Positions 33,876-43,958 of a stretch of DNA of 64,000 nt are shown here, piece after piece (the first letter of the stretch is position 1; each line of letters opens with the position of its first letter). Source of the stretch: Flavobacterium cupriresistens. Lineage in GTDB: Bacteria > Bacteroidota > Bacteroidia > Flavobacteriales > Flavobacteriaceae. Where the stretch lies: NCBI RefSeq assembly GCF_020911925.1, contig NZ_CP087134.1:1364001-1428000 (forward strand), in the 5' to 3' direction. The notes under the pieces were generated by a model. The model saw nothing but the letters and a program-made list of their open reading frames with translations. It was not told the origin of the DNA and made no database searches. Position numbers and translations under genes: made by a program.

Positions 33876-34134
33876 TTATCGGCAAGCCTCCTTAAGTATT
33901 TCTGCTAGTGTTTCAGGGGAGTAATAATGACAATGTACGTAATAAAGGTTGCTATCTCTGCAATCAATAGCGATTAAAGTTGCTTCATCTGCCATTATGG
34001 AATTTGATTCTAAAATTGTTTCTAGTGCATTATTTTTTGATTGCGAAAGGTTTAATAATGTTTTTTGAGTCGTTGTTTGCGAAAGCACCAACAGACGTAA
34101 GAACTGTGAGGACTAATGTGAATATTGTTTTCAT
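33876..34134 (-). pseudogene. Frameshifted paralogue of the small secreted protein
   Basis: From ATG at 34134 the frame reads a signal peptide (MKTIFTLVLTVLTSVGAFAN) and then stops after IKPFAIKK. One extra A in the run of six A (34033..34038, T on the plus strand) breaks it. Removing that A joins the start to the downstream frame (NALETILESNSIMADEA, ending ILKEACR) and gives an ~85-residue protein aligned to the neighbour at 33439..33714. The region upstream is also duplicated (shared taacagcataaa and attaacaggtttt). It is either a true pseudogene, a slippage-controlled gene or a sequencing error. The intact open frame 33876..34091 alone has no sensible start. Confidence 0.75.
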
Positions 34135-34455
34135 CGTTTTCTGGTTTTTTCAGTTTAATTAATAGGGGGTAACAGCATAAAACGCAGCTGATTCGCAGAA
34201 AAGGATTGAAATTAATGAAAAATTAACAGGTTTTATTTTGGAAAAAAATAGCAATCCCGATAGGATTTTGCTCAAAAAAGAGAATGTCGGGAAAAATCCT
34301 GATGTTGATAAAATGTATTTCGTCAATAGCCTAAAAAAGACTAAATTTGAACTTCCTCCATTTTTTAATTTAAAGTTCTTTATGGTTCATGAAATCAGTG
34401 TTTTATGAATGATGAAGTTTTGAATTTGGGGGTTTAATTTTTGTCTTTTAAACCT
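34135..34455. other. Intergenic region with duplicated upstream sequence and dnaE 5' region
   Basis: The left part repeats the upstream sequence of the neighbouring small secreted protein gene. A TAAATTTG -7 box at 34342..34349 could serve dnaE, but no TTG is well placed. Nothing else was recognised. Confidence 0.45.
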
Positions 34456-37400
34456 ATGTATTTAATATTCGATACTGAAACTACTGGATTACCAAAACGT
34501 TGGGATGCTCCAATAACCGATTCTGATAACTGGCCTCGCTGTATACAAATTGCCTGGCAGTTGCATGACGATATGGGGAAACTGATAGAACATCAGGACT
34601 ATCTGGTAAAACCTGACGGATTTAATATCCCGTATGACGCAGAACGTATTCACGGAATTTCTACAGAATTAGCAGAAGCCGATGGAATTACGCTTGCCGA
34701 AGTTTTGGAGAAATTCAATATCGCTTTAAGTAAAACCAAATATATTGTAGGTCAGAATTTGGGTTTTGACGTTAATATTATGGGTGCTGAATTTCATAGA
34801 ATGGGCGTGGACTCTCCAATGAGTTCTATGCCTGTTTTAGATACCTGTACCGAAGTTACGGCCTCCTTATTACAGCTTCCGGGAGGTAGAGGTGGAAAAT
34901 TCAAATTACCAACTCTTACAGAATTACACAGTTATCTTTTTGATAAGCCTTTCGCGGAAGCGCACAACGCAACTGCCGATGTTGAGGCAACTACGCGTTG
35001 TTTCCTGGAGTTAATCAGAAGAGAGGTTTTTACCAAAGAAGAATTAGATGTACCGAAGGATTATTTTGGAGAATTTCAAAATAAAAACCCGCAGCCGATC
35101 AAACTTATTGGTCTAAAACACATCAATTTAAAAGCAGCGTCTGATAAAATCAGAGAACAGTTGCGAGCCTTAGAATCCGATGGAAAAGAAACTGTTGTTT
35201 CGGAGTCTGATCAACAAGATTTTATAGCAGCGAAATATTCGCATTTACACAATCATACACAGTTTTCGGTTTTACAATCTACTATAGGTATTGGTAATAT
35301 TGTTGCGGCTACGGCCAAAAATGGTATGCCGGCGGTTGCGATGACAGATACTGGAAACATGATGGGAGCCTTCCACTTTGTGAGTGCGGTGATGAATCAT
35401 AATAAAGCGGCTTCCGGTAAAAATAAAGCTTTGGTTGATGCTGGTGAAGAGCCAACAGAAATGGAAATTAAGCCAATTGTCGGATGTGAATTTAATGTCT
35501 GCGACAATCATTTAGATAAAAGTAAAAAAGACAACGGTAATCAGATTGTATTATTAGCCAAAAACAAAAAAGGTTATCACAATCTGGCTAAAATGTCTTC
35601 GATTGCGTTTACCGACGGATTCTATTATGTTCCCAGAGTCGATCGAAAAATTATCGAGTACTACAAGGAAGACATTATGGTGTTGTCCGGGAATTTATAC
35701 GGAGAGATTCAGAGTAAAATTCTGAATGTCGGTGAAAATCAGGCCGAAGAAGCCTTGATTTGGTGGAAAGAGCAATTTGGGGATGATTTTTATCTTGAAG
35801 TTATGCGCCACAATCAGGAAGATGAAAATCGTGTGAACAAAACCCTGATTGAATTTTCACAGAAACACAATGTCAAGTTAATTGCGACAAACAATACCTA
35901 CTATTTAAATAAGGAAGATGCCAATGCACACGATATTTTGTTGTGTGTAAAAGATGGTGAAAAACAAGCAACACCAATTGGTCGTGGCCGAGGTTACCGC
36001 TACGGATTACCGAATCAGGAATACTATTACAAGTCGCAAGAAGAGATGAAAAAGCTCTTTTCTGATTTGCCTGATGCGATTATCAACATTCAGGAAATTG
36101 TCGACAAGGTGGAGATTTACTCACTTTATCGCGATGTATTGCTTCCGAAATTTGATATTCCCGAGGAATTTTTAGTGGTAGAAGACGAGGCTGACGGTGG
36201 TGTTCGCGGTGAAAATAAATATTTGCGTCATCTTACCATGACGGGGGCAAAAAGGCGATACGGTGAAATTACCGAATCGATTCAGGAACGTCTGGACTTT
36301 GAGTTGTTGACGATTTCGAATTCCGGATATCCGGGTTACTTTTTGATTTGTCAGGATTTTATCGCCGAAGCCAGAAACATGGATGTTTCGGTAGGTCCCG
36401 GTCGTGGATCTGCGGCGGGTTCTGCAGTAGCTTATTGTTTAGGAATTACCAACATTGACCCGATTAAGTACGATCTGCTTTTTGAGCGTTTCCTGAATCC
36501 GGATCGTGTATCCATGCCCGATATTGATATCGATTTTGATGACGAGGGTCGTGGTCGTGTTATGGATTATGTAATCAATAAATATGGTAAAAATCAGGTA
36601 GCGCAAATTATTACCTATGGTAAAATGGCGACTAAATCTGCGATTCGTGATACGGCTCGTGTACTGGATTTACCACTATTTGAAGCTGATAGAATTGCAA
36701 AATTGATTCCGGGAATGATGCCGTCAAAATGGAATTTGGCGCGTTTTATTTCTGAAAGTGAAGACGATATTAAAAAAGCACTTCGTTCGGATGAATTTGA
36801 TAATGTAAAGGAATTAATCGCTATTGCTAATGAAGATGATTTGGCGGGTGAAACCATTCAACAAGCAAAAATTCTGGAAGGATCGATGCGAAATACAGGT
36901 ATCCATGCCTGTGGTGTAATCATTACGCCATCGGATATTACCAATTTCGTTCCGGTTACAACCGCAAAAGATTCGGATTTATATGTAACTCAGTTTGACA
37001 ACTCGGTCGCAGAAAGTGCCGGATTGCTTAAAATGGACTTCTTGGGTCTGAAGACCCTTACGCTGATAAAAGATACCGTTAAACTGGTAAAATACAGAAA
37101 CGGAATCGATCTAAATCCCGATGAATTTCCTATTGATGACGCTCCGACTTATGAGCTTTTCCAAAGAGGAGAAACCGTTGGAATCTTCCAATACGAGTCG
37201 CCCGGGATGCAGAAATACATGAAAGAACTGAAACCGACGGTGTTTGGAGATTTAATTGCCATGAATGCTTTATATCGTCCGGGACCGTTAGAGTATATTC
37301 CTTCTTTCGTTCGAAGAAAAAACGGGGAAGAAGAAATTAAATACGATTTAGATGCCTGTGAAGAATATTTAGGGGAGACTTACGGAATTACAGTTTATCA

Positions 37401-38994
37401 GGAGCAGGTAATGCTTTTGTCGCAATCATTGGCCGATTTTACAAAAGGTGAGGCCGACGTTTTGCGTAAAGCGATGGGTAAGAAACAAAAGGACGTACTG
37501 GATAAAATGAAACCTAAATTTGTAGAACAAGCTGCAAAAAAAGGACATGATGCAAAGGTTTTGGAGAAAATCTGGAAAGACTGGGAGGCTTTTGCGAGTT
37601 ACGCCTTCAACAAATCCCACTCGACTTGTTATGCCTGGATTGCGTATCAAACGGCTTACTTAAAAGCACATTATCCGGCAGAATATATGGCAGCGGTTCT
37701 TTCGAACAATATGAATGATATCAAACAGGTATCCTTTTTTATGGAAGAATGTAAACGTATGGGATTGGCAGTATTAGGTCCAGACGTGAATGAGTCGTAC
37801 TATAAATTTACAGTAAATGATGATTACGCTGTTCGTTTTGGAATGGGTGCGATCAAAGGAGTAGGTTCGGGAGCAGTAGAAACGATTGTTGAAACCAGAA
37901 AAGACGGGAAGTATAAGTCTATTTTTGATTTGGCCAAACGAATTGATTTGCGTGCAGCCAATAAAAAAGCGATCGAAAATCTGGCTCTTGCCGGTGGTTT
38001 TGATTCGTTTGAAGGGACTACAAGAGCGCAGTATTTTCATGATGACGGAGATGGAATTACGTTTTATGAAAAAGCGATACGTTACGGATCGAAGTTTCAG
38101 GAAAACGAAAATTCATCGCAAGTGAGTTTGTTTGGAGAAACAAGTGAAGTGCAAATCGCAGAGCCTATTGTACCTCCTTGTGAAGACTGGAGTACAATGG
38201 AGAAACTTTCAAGAGAAAAAGAAGTCGTTGGAATTTATATTTCGGGTCATCCACTGGATGATTTTAGATTCGAAATGAAATATTTCTGTAATGCCCGATT
38301 AGAAGCTTTAAAAAGCATGGAACTTTACGTCGGTAAGAGTTTAAACTTTGCCGGTATTGTTAGTAATTTTCAAAGGAGAACGGCTAAAAATGGTAAGGAT
38401 TGGGCAATTTTCACCTTAGAGGGATATGATGAAAGTTTTGAGTTTAAAATTTTTGGAGAGGAATACCTAAAATTCTACCATTTCTTATACAACAACCAAT
38501 TCGTTTATTTGAAAATCTTAATTAAAGACGGTTGGGTAAACAGAGATACCGGTAAAAAAACGGATCCAAGGATGCAGTTTGTTGAGGTGAGACAGCTGCA
38601 GGATATTTTGGAGACATTTGCTAAAAAATTGATTTTGTTATTAAATATTAAAGACTTGCAAACCGAGTTCATTCATAAATTGAGTCATTTATTTAATGAA
38701 AATAAAGGCGATAACTCGGTGACTTTTGAAATCATGGAATTAGAAAAGGTGAAGCGATTGGTTGAGGTAGAAACACCAACAGATTTTGAAGAAACAGAAG
38801 ACGCTGTTTTTGAAGAGGAGAACGATGGTGAGGAAAATGCAATTGAAGCAACCAAAATTCAGGAAGTAAATGAGGTCGAAGAAATAAAAGTGGTGACCAA
38901 ATTAACCATGCCAAGCCGTAGACTAAAGGTTAAGATTTCGACAGAACTATTAGAGGAATTAGAAAAAATGCAGATTAATTTTAAGCTGAACTAA
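34456..38994 (+). CDS. dnaE: DNA polymerase III alpha subunit with fused N-terminal exonuclease
   Basis: About 1512 residues. N-terminal DnaQ-like 3'-5' exonuclease (~1-180): Exo I YLIFDTETTGLP, Exo II VGQNLGFDVNIMGAE, Exo III HNATADVEAT. PHP domain from ~255 (HLHNHTQFSVLQS, MTDTGNMMGAFHF). C-family polymerase core: SVGPGRGSAAGSAVAYCLG and the catalytic aspartates in MPDIDIDFDDEGRG. An OB-fold and tail follow. The ATG at 34456 is chosen because the exonuclease strand begins directly there; a TTG 15 nt upstream is the alternative. The exonuclease-polymerase fusion is typical for Bacteroidota DnaE, the replicative polymerase. Confidence 0.96.
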   Translation: MYLIFDTETTGLPKRWDAPITDSDNWPRCIQIAWQLHDDMGKLIEHQDYLVKPDGFNIPYDAERIHGISTELAEADGITLAEVLEKFNIALSKTKYIVGQNLGFDVNIMGAEFHRMGVDSPMSSMPVLDTCTEVTASLLQLPGGRGGKFKLPTLTELHSYLFDKPFAEAHNATADVEATTRCFLELIRREVFTKEELDVPKDYFGEFQNKNPQPIKLIGLKHINLKAASDKIREQLRALESDGKETVVSESDQQDFIAAKYSHLHNHTQFSVLQSTIGIGNIVAATAKNGMPAVAMTDTGNMMGAFHFVSAVMNHNKAASGKNKALVDAGEEPTEMEIKPIVGCEFNVCDNHLDKSKKDNGNQIVLLAKNKKGYHNLAKMSSIAFTDGFYYVPRVDRKIIEYYKEDIMVLSGNLYGEIQSKILNVGENQAEEALIWWKEQFGDDFYLEVMRHNQEDENRVNKTLIEFSQKHNVKLIATNNTYYLNKEDANAHDILLCVKDGEKQATPIGRGRGYRYGLPNQEYYYKSQEEMKKLFSDLPDAIINIQEIVDKVEIYSLYRDVLLPKFDIPEEFLVVEDEADGGVRGENKYLRHLTMTGAKRRYGEITESIQERLDFELLTISNSGYPGYFLICQDFIAEARNMDVSVGPGRGSAAGSAVAYCLGITNIDPIKYDLLFERFLNPDRVSMPDIDIDFDDEGRGRVMDYVINKYGKNQVAQIITYGKMATKSAIRDTARVLDLPLFEADRIAKLIPGMMPSKWNLARFISESEDDIKKALRSDEFDNVKELIAIANEDDLAGETIQQAKILEGSMRNTGIHACGVIITPSDITNFVPVTTAKDSDLYVTQFDNSVAESAGLLKMDFLGLKTLTLIKDTVKLVKYRNGIDLNPDEFPIDDAPTYELFQRGETVGIFQYESPGMQKYMKELKPTVFGDLIAMNALYRPGPLEYIPSFVRRKNGEEEIKYDLDACEEYLGETYGITVYQEQVMLLSQSLADFTKGEADVLRKAMGKKQKDVLDKMKPKFVEQAAKKGHDAKVLEKIWKDWEAFASYAFNKSHSTCYAWIAYQTAYLKAHYPAEYMAAVLSNNMNDIKQVSFFMEECKRMGLAVLGPDVNESYYKFTVNDDYAVRFGMGAIKGVGSGAVETIVETRKDGKYKSIFDLAKRIDLRAANKKAIENLALAGGFDSFEGTTRAQYFHDDGDGITFYEKAIRYGSKFQENENSSQVSLFGETSEVQIAEPIVPPCEDWSTMEKLSREKEVVGIYISGHPLDDFRFEMKYFCNARLEALKSMELYVGKSLNFAGIVSNFQRRTAKNGKDWAIFTLEGYDESFEFKIFGEEYLKFYHFLYNNQFVYLKILIKDGWVNRDTGKKTDPRMQFVEVRQLQDILETFAKKLILLLNIKDLQTEFIHKLSHLFNENKGDNSVTFEIMELEKVKRLVEVETPTDFEETEDAVFEEENDGEENAIEATKIQEVNEVEEIKVVTKLTMPSRRLKVKISTELLEELEKMQINFKLN

Positions 38995-39171
38995 ATTTTA
39001 ACAGTTAAAATTTAAAAGAATGCATTTTTTTTTAGTTAAAATTATGCATGCATAATAGTTTTTTAGTAATATTGCCCAAAATTACAACGATTTCGTTCCA
39101 AGTCTAACCATGCAAACTCGTGAATTATGTTAAAATAATTTAAGTTTGTATAAATTAATTAAAACAAAATT

Positions 39172-40092
39172 ATGAAAAAGAACCTATTTCTATTAGGATT
39201 ATTAGTTTGCTCTATGGCCACAATGGCGCAAACAGAAAAAGCAGAGAAACCGGAAAGCTGGTATTTTAAATTAGGAGGGTCATACTTTAATCAAACAGCT
39301 TCGACAGAATTTCCAACAGTAGGAGGAAATGATGCGTTAAATAGAACTTATGCAGGAGGGAAATTAGTGTCTGAAGAAAGTATTACAGGTTCTTTTGGAC
39401 AAGGATTTAGAACAGGAATTACAGCAGGATATCGTTTTTCAGTACGTTTGGGAGTTGAGTTAGGAGTTAATTATTACTCAAGTACTGATAAAAAGATGGC
39501 ACAAACGACGACTGATGCTATTTTCGTATCAGGAGGAAAACCAATTTATAATTTTAAATCGGTAGGTCAAATTACTGCTTTTGATGTTGCTCCAGCACTT
39601 GTTATGTTTTTAGGAGAATCTCATGGTTTTGAACCGTATACTAAAGTTGGGGTTTTGGTACCAATTCACGGAGATTTAGAAATCACTACTGATGCGGTTG
39701 TTCCAACTGGTGTTGCTAATCCAGCGACAGTTGCTGTTCATAGTGTTGATAAGGTAAAACCAAATCCAACAATAGGATTTACTGCTGCTTTAGGGACTTC
39801 TTACAAATTAGGAAAACATATTTCTGCTTTTGCAGAACTAGAATACCGTAACTTTACTGTTCACGGAAAAACAAAAGAAACTACTAAGTTTACTCAAAAT
39901 GGACAGGATGCTTTAGCAACTAGAACAACAGCTCAAATTCATACAAATTATCAAGATCGTTTAGATGTTAATTCTAATAATGCTTTAACTAATCCAAATG
40001 GTGTTAATAAAGATAAACCGATGGATGAATTAAGCTCTTATGTTGGAATTAGTGGTTTAGGTTTGACTTTAGGTCTTAAATACAGCCTATAA
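39172..40092 (+). CDS. Secreted outer-membrane beta-barrel protein
   Basis: 306 residues. Signal peptide MKKNLFLLGLLVCSMATMAQ. The rest alternates beta strands with aromatic and Gly residues (TGITAGYRFSVRLGVELGVN, ending GLGLTLGLKYSL with a near-terminal aromatic), the pattern of an OmpA/OmpX-like barrel. No peptidoglycan-binding domain. A TAAGTTTG -7 box lies at 39141..39148. Function is unknown, probably an abundant small porin-like protein. A strong terminator follows. Confidence 0.82.
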   Translation: MKKNLFLLGLLVCSMATMAQTEKAEKPESWYFKLGGSYFNQTASTEFPTVGGNDALNRTYAGGKLVSEESITGSFGQGFRTGITAGYRFSVRLGVELGVNYYSSTDKKMAQTTTDAIFVSGGKPIYNFKSVGQITAFDVAPALVMFLGESHGFEPYTKVGVLVPIHGDLEITTDAVVPTGVANPATVAVHSVDKVKPNPTIGFTAALGTSYKLGKHISAFAELEYRNFTVHGKTKETTKFTQNGQDALATRTTAQIHTNYQDRLDVNSNNALTNPNGVNKDKPMDELSSYVGISGLGLTLGLKYSL

Positions 40093-40118
40093 TTTTATAG
40101 CAATTTTAGTTTTTAGAA

Positions 40119-40154
40119 AAAAGAGGATATTCAATTTTGAGTATCCTCTTTTTG
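40119..40154 (+). terminator. Terminator of the barrel protein gene
   Basis: 12-bp stem (aaaagaggatat at 40119..40130 with gtatcctctttt at 40141..40152, one wobble pair) followed by T residues. Confidence 0.82.
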
Positions 40155-40194
40155 TTTGTTAGGGGTGAAATTTCAATTTTTGGCCCTTTTTTTT

Positions 40195-40292
40195 GTCCTT
40201 TCGACGAAGGAGAAATCACACTCGTAACTCGACAAAGATTGGCGATTTTCTATGTGGAATTTCTGATGTGATTTCTCCTTCGTCGAAATGAC
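40195..40292. repeat. Long inverted repeat with perfect 22-bp arms
   Basis: Arms at 40199..40220 and 40267..40288 are perfect reverse complements (core gacgaaggagaaatcaca), extendable to 26 bp with one mismatch. The 46 bp between them have no gene. It is a dispersed Bacteroidota-type palindromic element just after a terminator. Confidence 0.82.
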
Positions 40293-40351
40293 AATGTGAT
40301 ACTAAAGTTGAGGTGTTTGCTTTTATAGTTGAACCAAGATAAGCTGTGTTT

Positions 40352-41344
40352 CTACTTCAAGCTTCTAAATTCCTTCAAAACTTCATCAATCACCCAGGTG
40401 GTTCTTGATGCGGAGACTCCATTAGAGGGCGAAGCATTTTCGTCTCCTAAAAGTTCAGCAACTATGGTTTCTATAAGTGGTTGTTGTATGTGAAGTGGGT
40501 TTTCGATGGTAATGCTTTCTTTCTCACCATTTACAAGTTGAATGTGAATGGGATCATTGCCAAAAGAAGAGAAAGAGATTTTTCCTTTATCCCCCACAAT
40601 TTCGGTATTGTCATAACGTTCAAAACTGGCAAAGTTCCATAAACCGGAACCGTGAATCCCATTTTCAAACAAAAAGGACATCGAAACCGTATCTTCTGCC
40701 GGATAAGCCAAAAGTTGGGAACTCGCATGACCACGAACGGATTGGATTGGTCCAAATAAGTAATCCAGAAAATCGAGCGTATGACAAGCTAGATCCACAA
40801 AAATTCCTCCACCTGAGAGATGCGGTAAAACCGTCCAAGGCAAATTAATTTCATCATCGTAACGTTGCTCGAAAGGGTGGTACAAAACACAATTTACATG
40901 TCTTACAGTTCCTATCTTTCCTTGGTCAATTAGTTCTTTTATTTTAAGAAATCGGGGTAAACGTCTTCTGTAGTAAGCCACAAACAAGGGCACATTATGG
41001 GCTTTACAGGTGTTTATCATTTCGTTGCATTCTTCAAATGTGAGTGCCATAGGTTTTTCTACATAAACCGGTTTTCCGGCTTTAGCACACAAAATAGTGT
41101 ATTCTTTGTGGGAAGAAGGAGGCGTCGCAATATAAACCGCATCGACTTCGGGATCGTTGATTAAGTCAACGGCATTGGAATACCATTTTGGGACATTATG
41201 ACGTTTTGCATAATCTTCCGCAAGTACAGGATCTCTGCGCATCACGGCAACTAAAGCAGAGTTTGGTGTTTTTTGAAAAGCAGGTCCGCTTTTAACTTCG
41301 GTTACATTTCCGCAACCAATGATTCCCCATTTTACAATTTTCAT
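40352..41344 (-). CDS. Gfo/Idh/MocA family oxidoreductase
   Basis: 330 residues. Rossmann NAD(P) motif at the N-terminus (KWGIIGCGNVTEVKSGPAF), then VDAVYIATPPSSHKEY and VYVEKPMALTFEEC, the Lys-Pro motif of the family. YYRRRLPRFLKIKELIDQG and HLSGGGIFVDLACHTLDFLDY match the substrate domain. These enzymes oxidise sugars, inositols or biliverdin-like compounds. The sugar here cannot be predicted, and no neighbouring sugar genes help. It is a single gene on the minus strand. Confidence 0.88.
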   Translation of the reverse strand: MKIVKWGIIGCGNVTEVKSGPAFQKTPNSALVAVMRRDPVLAEDYAKRHNVPKWYSNAVDLINDPEVDAVYIATPPSSHKEYTILCAKAGKPVYVEKPMALTFEECNEMINTCKAHNVPLFVAYYRRRLPRFLKIKELIDQGKIGTVRHVNCVLYHPFEQRYDDEINLPWTVLPHLSGGGIFVDLACHTLDFLDYLFGPIQSVRGHASSQLLAYPAEDTVSMSFLFENGIHGSGLWNFASFERYDNTEIVGDKGKISFSSFGNDPIHIQLVNGEKESITIENPLHIQQPLIETIVAELLGDENASPSNGVSASRTTWVIDEVLKEFRSLK

Positions 41345-41403
41345 TTTTTGGCTTTTTTAGGTATTTCAAATTTAGGAGAAAAGGATTGTTTAAAAAAAGG
41401 GTT

Positions 41404-41537
41404 GCCACGAATTACACTAATTTGCTCGAATTTTTTTTTGAAAAGCTTGGTGTGGCAAAAAAGACAAAAAAGAATAGCCACGAACTTCATAAACTATCCC
41501 CAAAAAATAATTCGGGAAAATTCGTGAAATTCGTGGC
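41404..41537. repeat. GCCACGAATT-type palindromic repeat element
   Basis: 29-bp arms at 41404..41432 and 41509..41537 begin and end with gccacgaatt and aattcgtggc and match at about 22 of 29 positions. A second partial left arm (gccacgaactt) lies near 41477. It is the same family as 45889..46002 and the inner part of 62240..62378. Confidence 0.75.
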
Positions 41538-41589
41538 TAAAAAAAGCGTTAAAGTCTACTTTTTGTGGTTCTTGTGATTAAGTGAAAAA

Positions 41590-43797
41590 TTATAAGTTGA
41601 AGTTAATCCCTAAAACTATATTTCTTCCAATATTAGGAATCCCGTCTGTTTTTAATCTGGAAAGGTGTGCAATGTATTTTTGATCAAATAAATTGTTTCC
41701 GTTCAAGTTTACATCAAAAGAAGTTTTACCTAATTTTACAGTTCCTCCAAAACCTAAATTCACCAAAGTATATCCTTTAGAAGCTGTTTCAAAACCGCTT
41801 ACATTATCCTGACTGAATGTCGATGAAACGTTAAAAGAAGCAAATCCTTCTTTTAGCCAGTTTTTAATATTAAATTCAGTTCTAAGCGTGTTGTTCCAAT
41901 TGTTAGCCGGAATTAAAGGTAAATAATCCTTGTTGTCTTTTTTACCTGTTACCGTTTCAAAACTGGTTTCAAAATGCAACCAATCCAGTGGATGCGGGTG
42001 AAAGTGGAAACCAACTTCACCACCATATAATTTTGCATTGTCCTGTACATAAGCAAAAACATCATTTTCATCTAAGATTTCTCCTGTTGGGGAAGTGTAG
42101 ATGTAGTTATTTATATGGTTGTAAAATCCATTAATAAAAAACTCAAAATGGGTGTTCTTGTATTCTAAATTCAGGTCAGTCTGAACGTTTTGCTCTGTTT
42201 TTAAATTAGCATTTCCAATCTCGTATCGGTTGGTTCCTTCGTGAACTCCGTTTGAAGTTAATTCGGCTAAGTTTGGTGCTCTGAATCCGGTAGCTACATT
42301 TAAACGTAACGTCAAAGGTTCTGCTAATTTGGTTTTGTAACCTAATGAAGCATTAAAGCTGTCAAAAGAGCGGTCTAAGGCTTGGAAATAACCTTCTTCA
42401 TCTGCAACTCCGTGTGCTTGCGAAGTGATATTTCGATTGTCAAAACGCAGTCCGGCTTGGATAACACTATTGTCCCATTCGTAATTTGCTGTTCCAAAAA
42501 CACCAAAATCATTGGTAGTGGCATCCGGAATTAAAAATTCTTCGCCCGAATTTTTATTGGTTTGATGCATTCCCTGTACACCAAGGATCGCTTCGATTTT
42601 ACCAAATTTTGGAAAATGGTATTTTGCATTGTAATTGAAGGTGTTCAATTTCATTCGTAAAGCTGCATTGTTACTGTCCTCAAATTCGCTTCTGTCATTA
42701 GAAATATAACCCAAATCAACATCTAATTTAGAGTCCTGAAAAAAGATAACGTTGTTTAAACTGAACAAATGATTAAAAATTCCTTGTCTCGGGAACTGGG
42801 TGTCTTTACTTGAAGATTGCTCTGCGATTCCTTCTTCCGGAATTCCGATGTCTAATTTGTTGTAATTGTATCTTAAAACACTCGAGAAACTAGAGTTGCT
42901 GTATCCGATTCCGGTTTTAAAATCGGTTTCGTTGTAACGGGTATTGGTTACGCGATCTCCATCAGGAATTTTATAGTCTGAATGGGTGTTGAAGCTTCCA
43001 CGGGCTAAAAATTTCCAGTTGTCTGTAGAGGTTTTTAATCCAATAGAGGAATTACTTCCTTCTGTATTGGTGAAATATTTTTGACTGAAATTGGCTTTGA
43101 ATGTATTCGCATCAGCAAATTTCTCCGGATTAAAGTACAAAACACCACCCAAAGCATCCGATCCGTATAATAAAGATGCAGGGCCTTTGATTACTTCAAC
43201 GCTTTCAATTCCGGCATCATTTAAACCTAAACCATGTTCGTCTCCAAACTGTTGATTTTCGATACGAACTCCTTGCGAGTATACTAAAACACGATTACCG
43301 CTAAGTCCTCTGATTACGGGTTTTCCGATTGAAGTTCCCGTTGAAATTTGAGAAACTCCCGGAATTGTGGCTAAGCCTTCAATTAAAGTCGAAGTTCCTT
43401 TTTGCTGTAATGTTTTGATGCTTTCATGCTCAATTTTCATTACGTTTTGTGACTGCAATTTATTAAAAGGAGTAGAGACAATTACTTCATCCATTTCAAA
43501 AATGGATTCCTGAAGTGTAACATCTAAGGTGTTTTCTTTTACAAGTTTGGCAATTGTTTTGTTCTCGGCAGTAAAACCGACAAAAGTAAAGGAAAGACGT
43601 AAGCTTCCGTTTGGCAGATTAGTGAATTCGTATTTTCCGTTTGCATCAGTAGTGGTGCCTTTGTGCAATTCCGGTGCATAAACTGAAACGCCCGGTATGG
43701 GTTGATTTTGAAGGTTGGATACGATTCCGGAAACAGAGTTTTGAGCTGAAAGCAGCCCTGAAAATCCTAAAATAAGGATTACGATTATTTTTTTCAT
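41590..43797 (-). CDS. TonB-dependent receptor, possibly metal-related
   Basis: 735 residues. Signal peptide (MKKIIVILILGFSGLLSAQ), CarboxypepD_reg domain (SGIVSNLQNQPIPGVSVYAP), plug (LQQKGTSTLIEGLATIPGVS, GKPVIRGLSGNRVLVYSQGV, GDEHGLGLNDAGIESVEVIK) and a 22-strand-type barrel ending FDVNLNGNNLFDQKYIAHLS...LGINFNL. Internal loops contain a His-rich piece (GFHFHPHPLDWLHFE). The plug motif and this loop resemble the ZnuD-type metal receptors. Upstream on the same strand lies a His/Cys-rich secreted protein, which fits a metal uptake role (inference). Confidence 0.88.
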   Translation of the reverse strand: MKKIIVILILGFSGLLSAQNSVSGIVSNLQNQPIPGVSVYAPELHKGTTTDANGKYEFTNLPNGSLRLSFTFVGFTAENKTIAKLVKENTLDVTLQESIFEMDEVIVSTPFNKLQSQNVMKIEHESIKTLQQKGTSTLIEGLATIPGVSQISTGTSIGKPVIRGLSGNRVLVYSQGVRIENQQFGDEHGLGLNDAGIESVEVIKGPASLLYGSDALGGVLYFNPEKFADANTFKANFSQKYFTNTEGSNSSIGLKTSTDNWKFLARGSFNTHSDYKIPDGDRVTNTRYNETDFKTGIGYSNSSFSSVLRYNYNKLDIGIPEEGIAEQSSSKDTQFPRQGIFNHLFSLNNVIFFQDSKLDVDLGYISNDRSEFEDSNNAALRMKLNTFNYNAKYHFPKFGKIEAILGVQGMHQTNKNSGEEFLIPDATTNDFGVFGTANYEWDNSVIQAGLRFDNRNITSQAHGVADEEGYFQALDRSFDSFNASLGYKTKLAEPLTLRLNVATGFRAPNLAELTSNGVHEGTNRYEIGNANLKTEQNVQTDLNLEYKNTHFEFFINGFYNHINNYIYTSPTGEILDENDVFAYVQDNAKLYGGEVGFHFHPHPLDWLHFETSFETVTGKKDNKDYLPLIPANNWNNTLRTEFNIKNWLKEGFASFNVSSTFSQDNVSGFETASKGYTLVNLGFGGTVKLGKTSFDVNLNGNNLFDQKYIAHLSRLKTDGIPNIGRNIVLGINFNL

Positions 43798-43958
43798 TGG
43801 AAAATGATGCTATAGTTAAATGGATTTTTCTTCTTTAAATAAAAAAGGATAACAACAATAATGTCTGCCTATTCTGATTCAGTCAGAACGGGGAGATGTA
43901 GTTTTCTTTTTAAGTTTAAGTAAGAAAGTTATAATTTATGTTTCGAGTGTTTCGAAAC

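Noticed and set aside
33876-34091. Stand-alone 71-residue gene
   Set aside because: Its first codons are out of frame with the clear signal peptide just upstream. It is the downstream half of a frameshifted paralogue.
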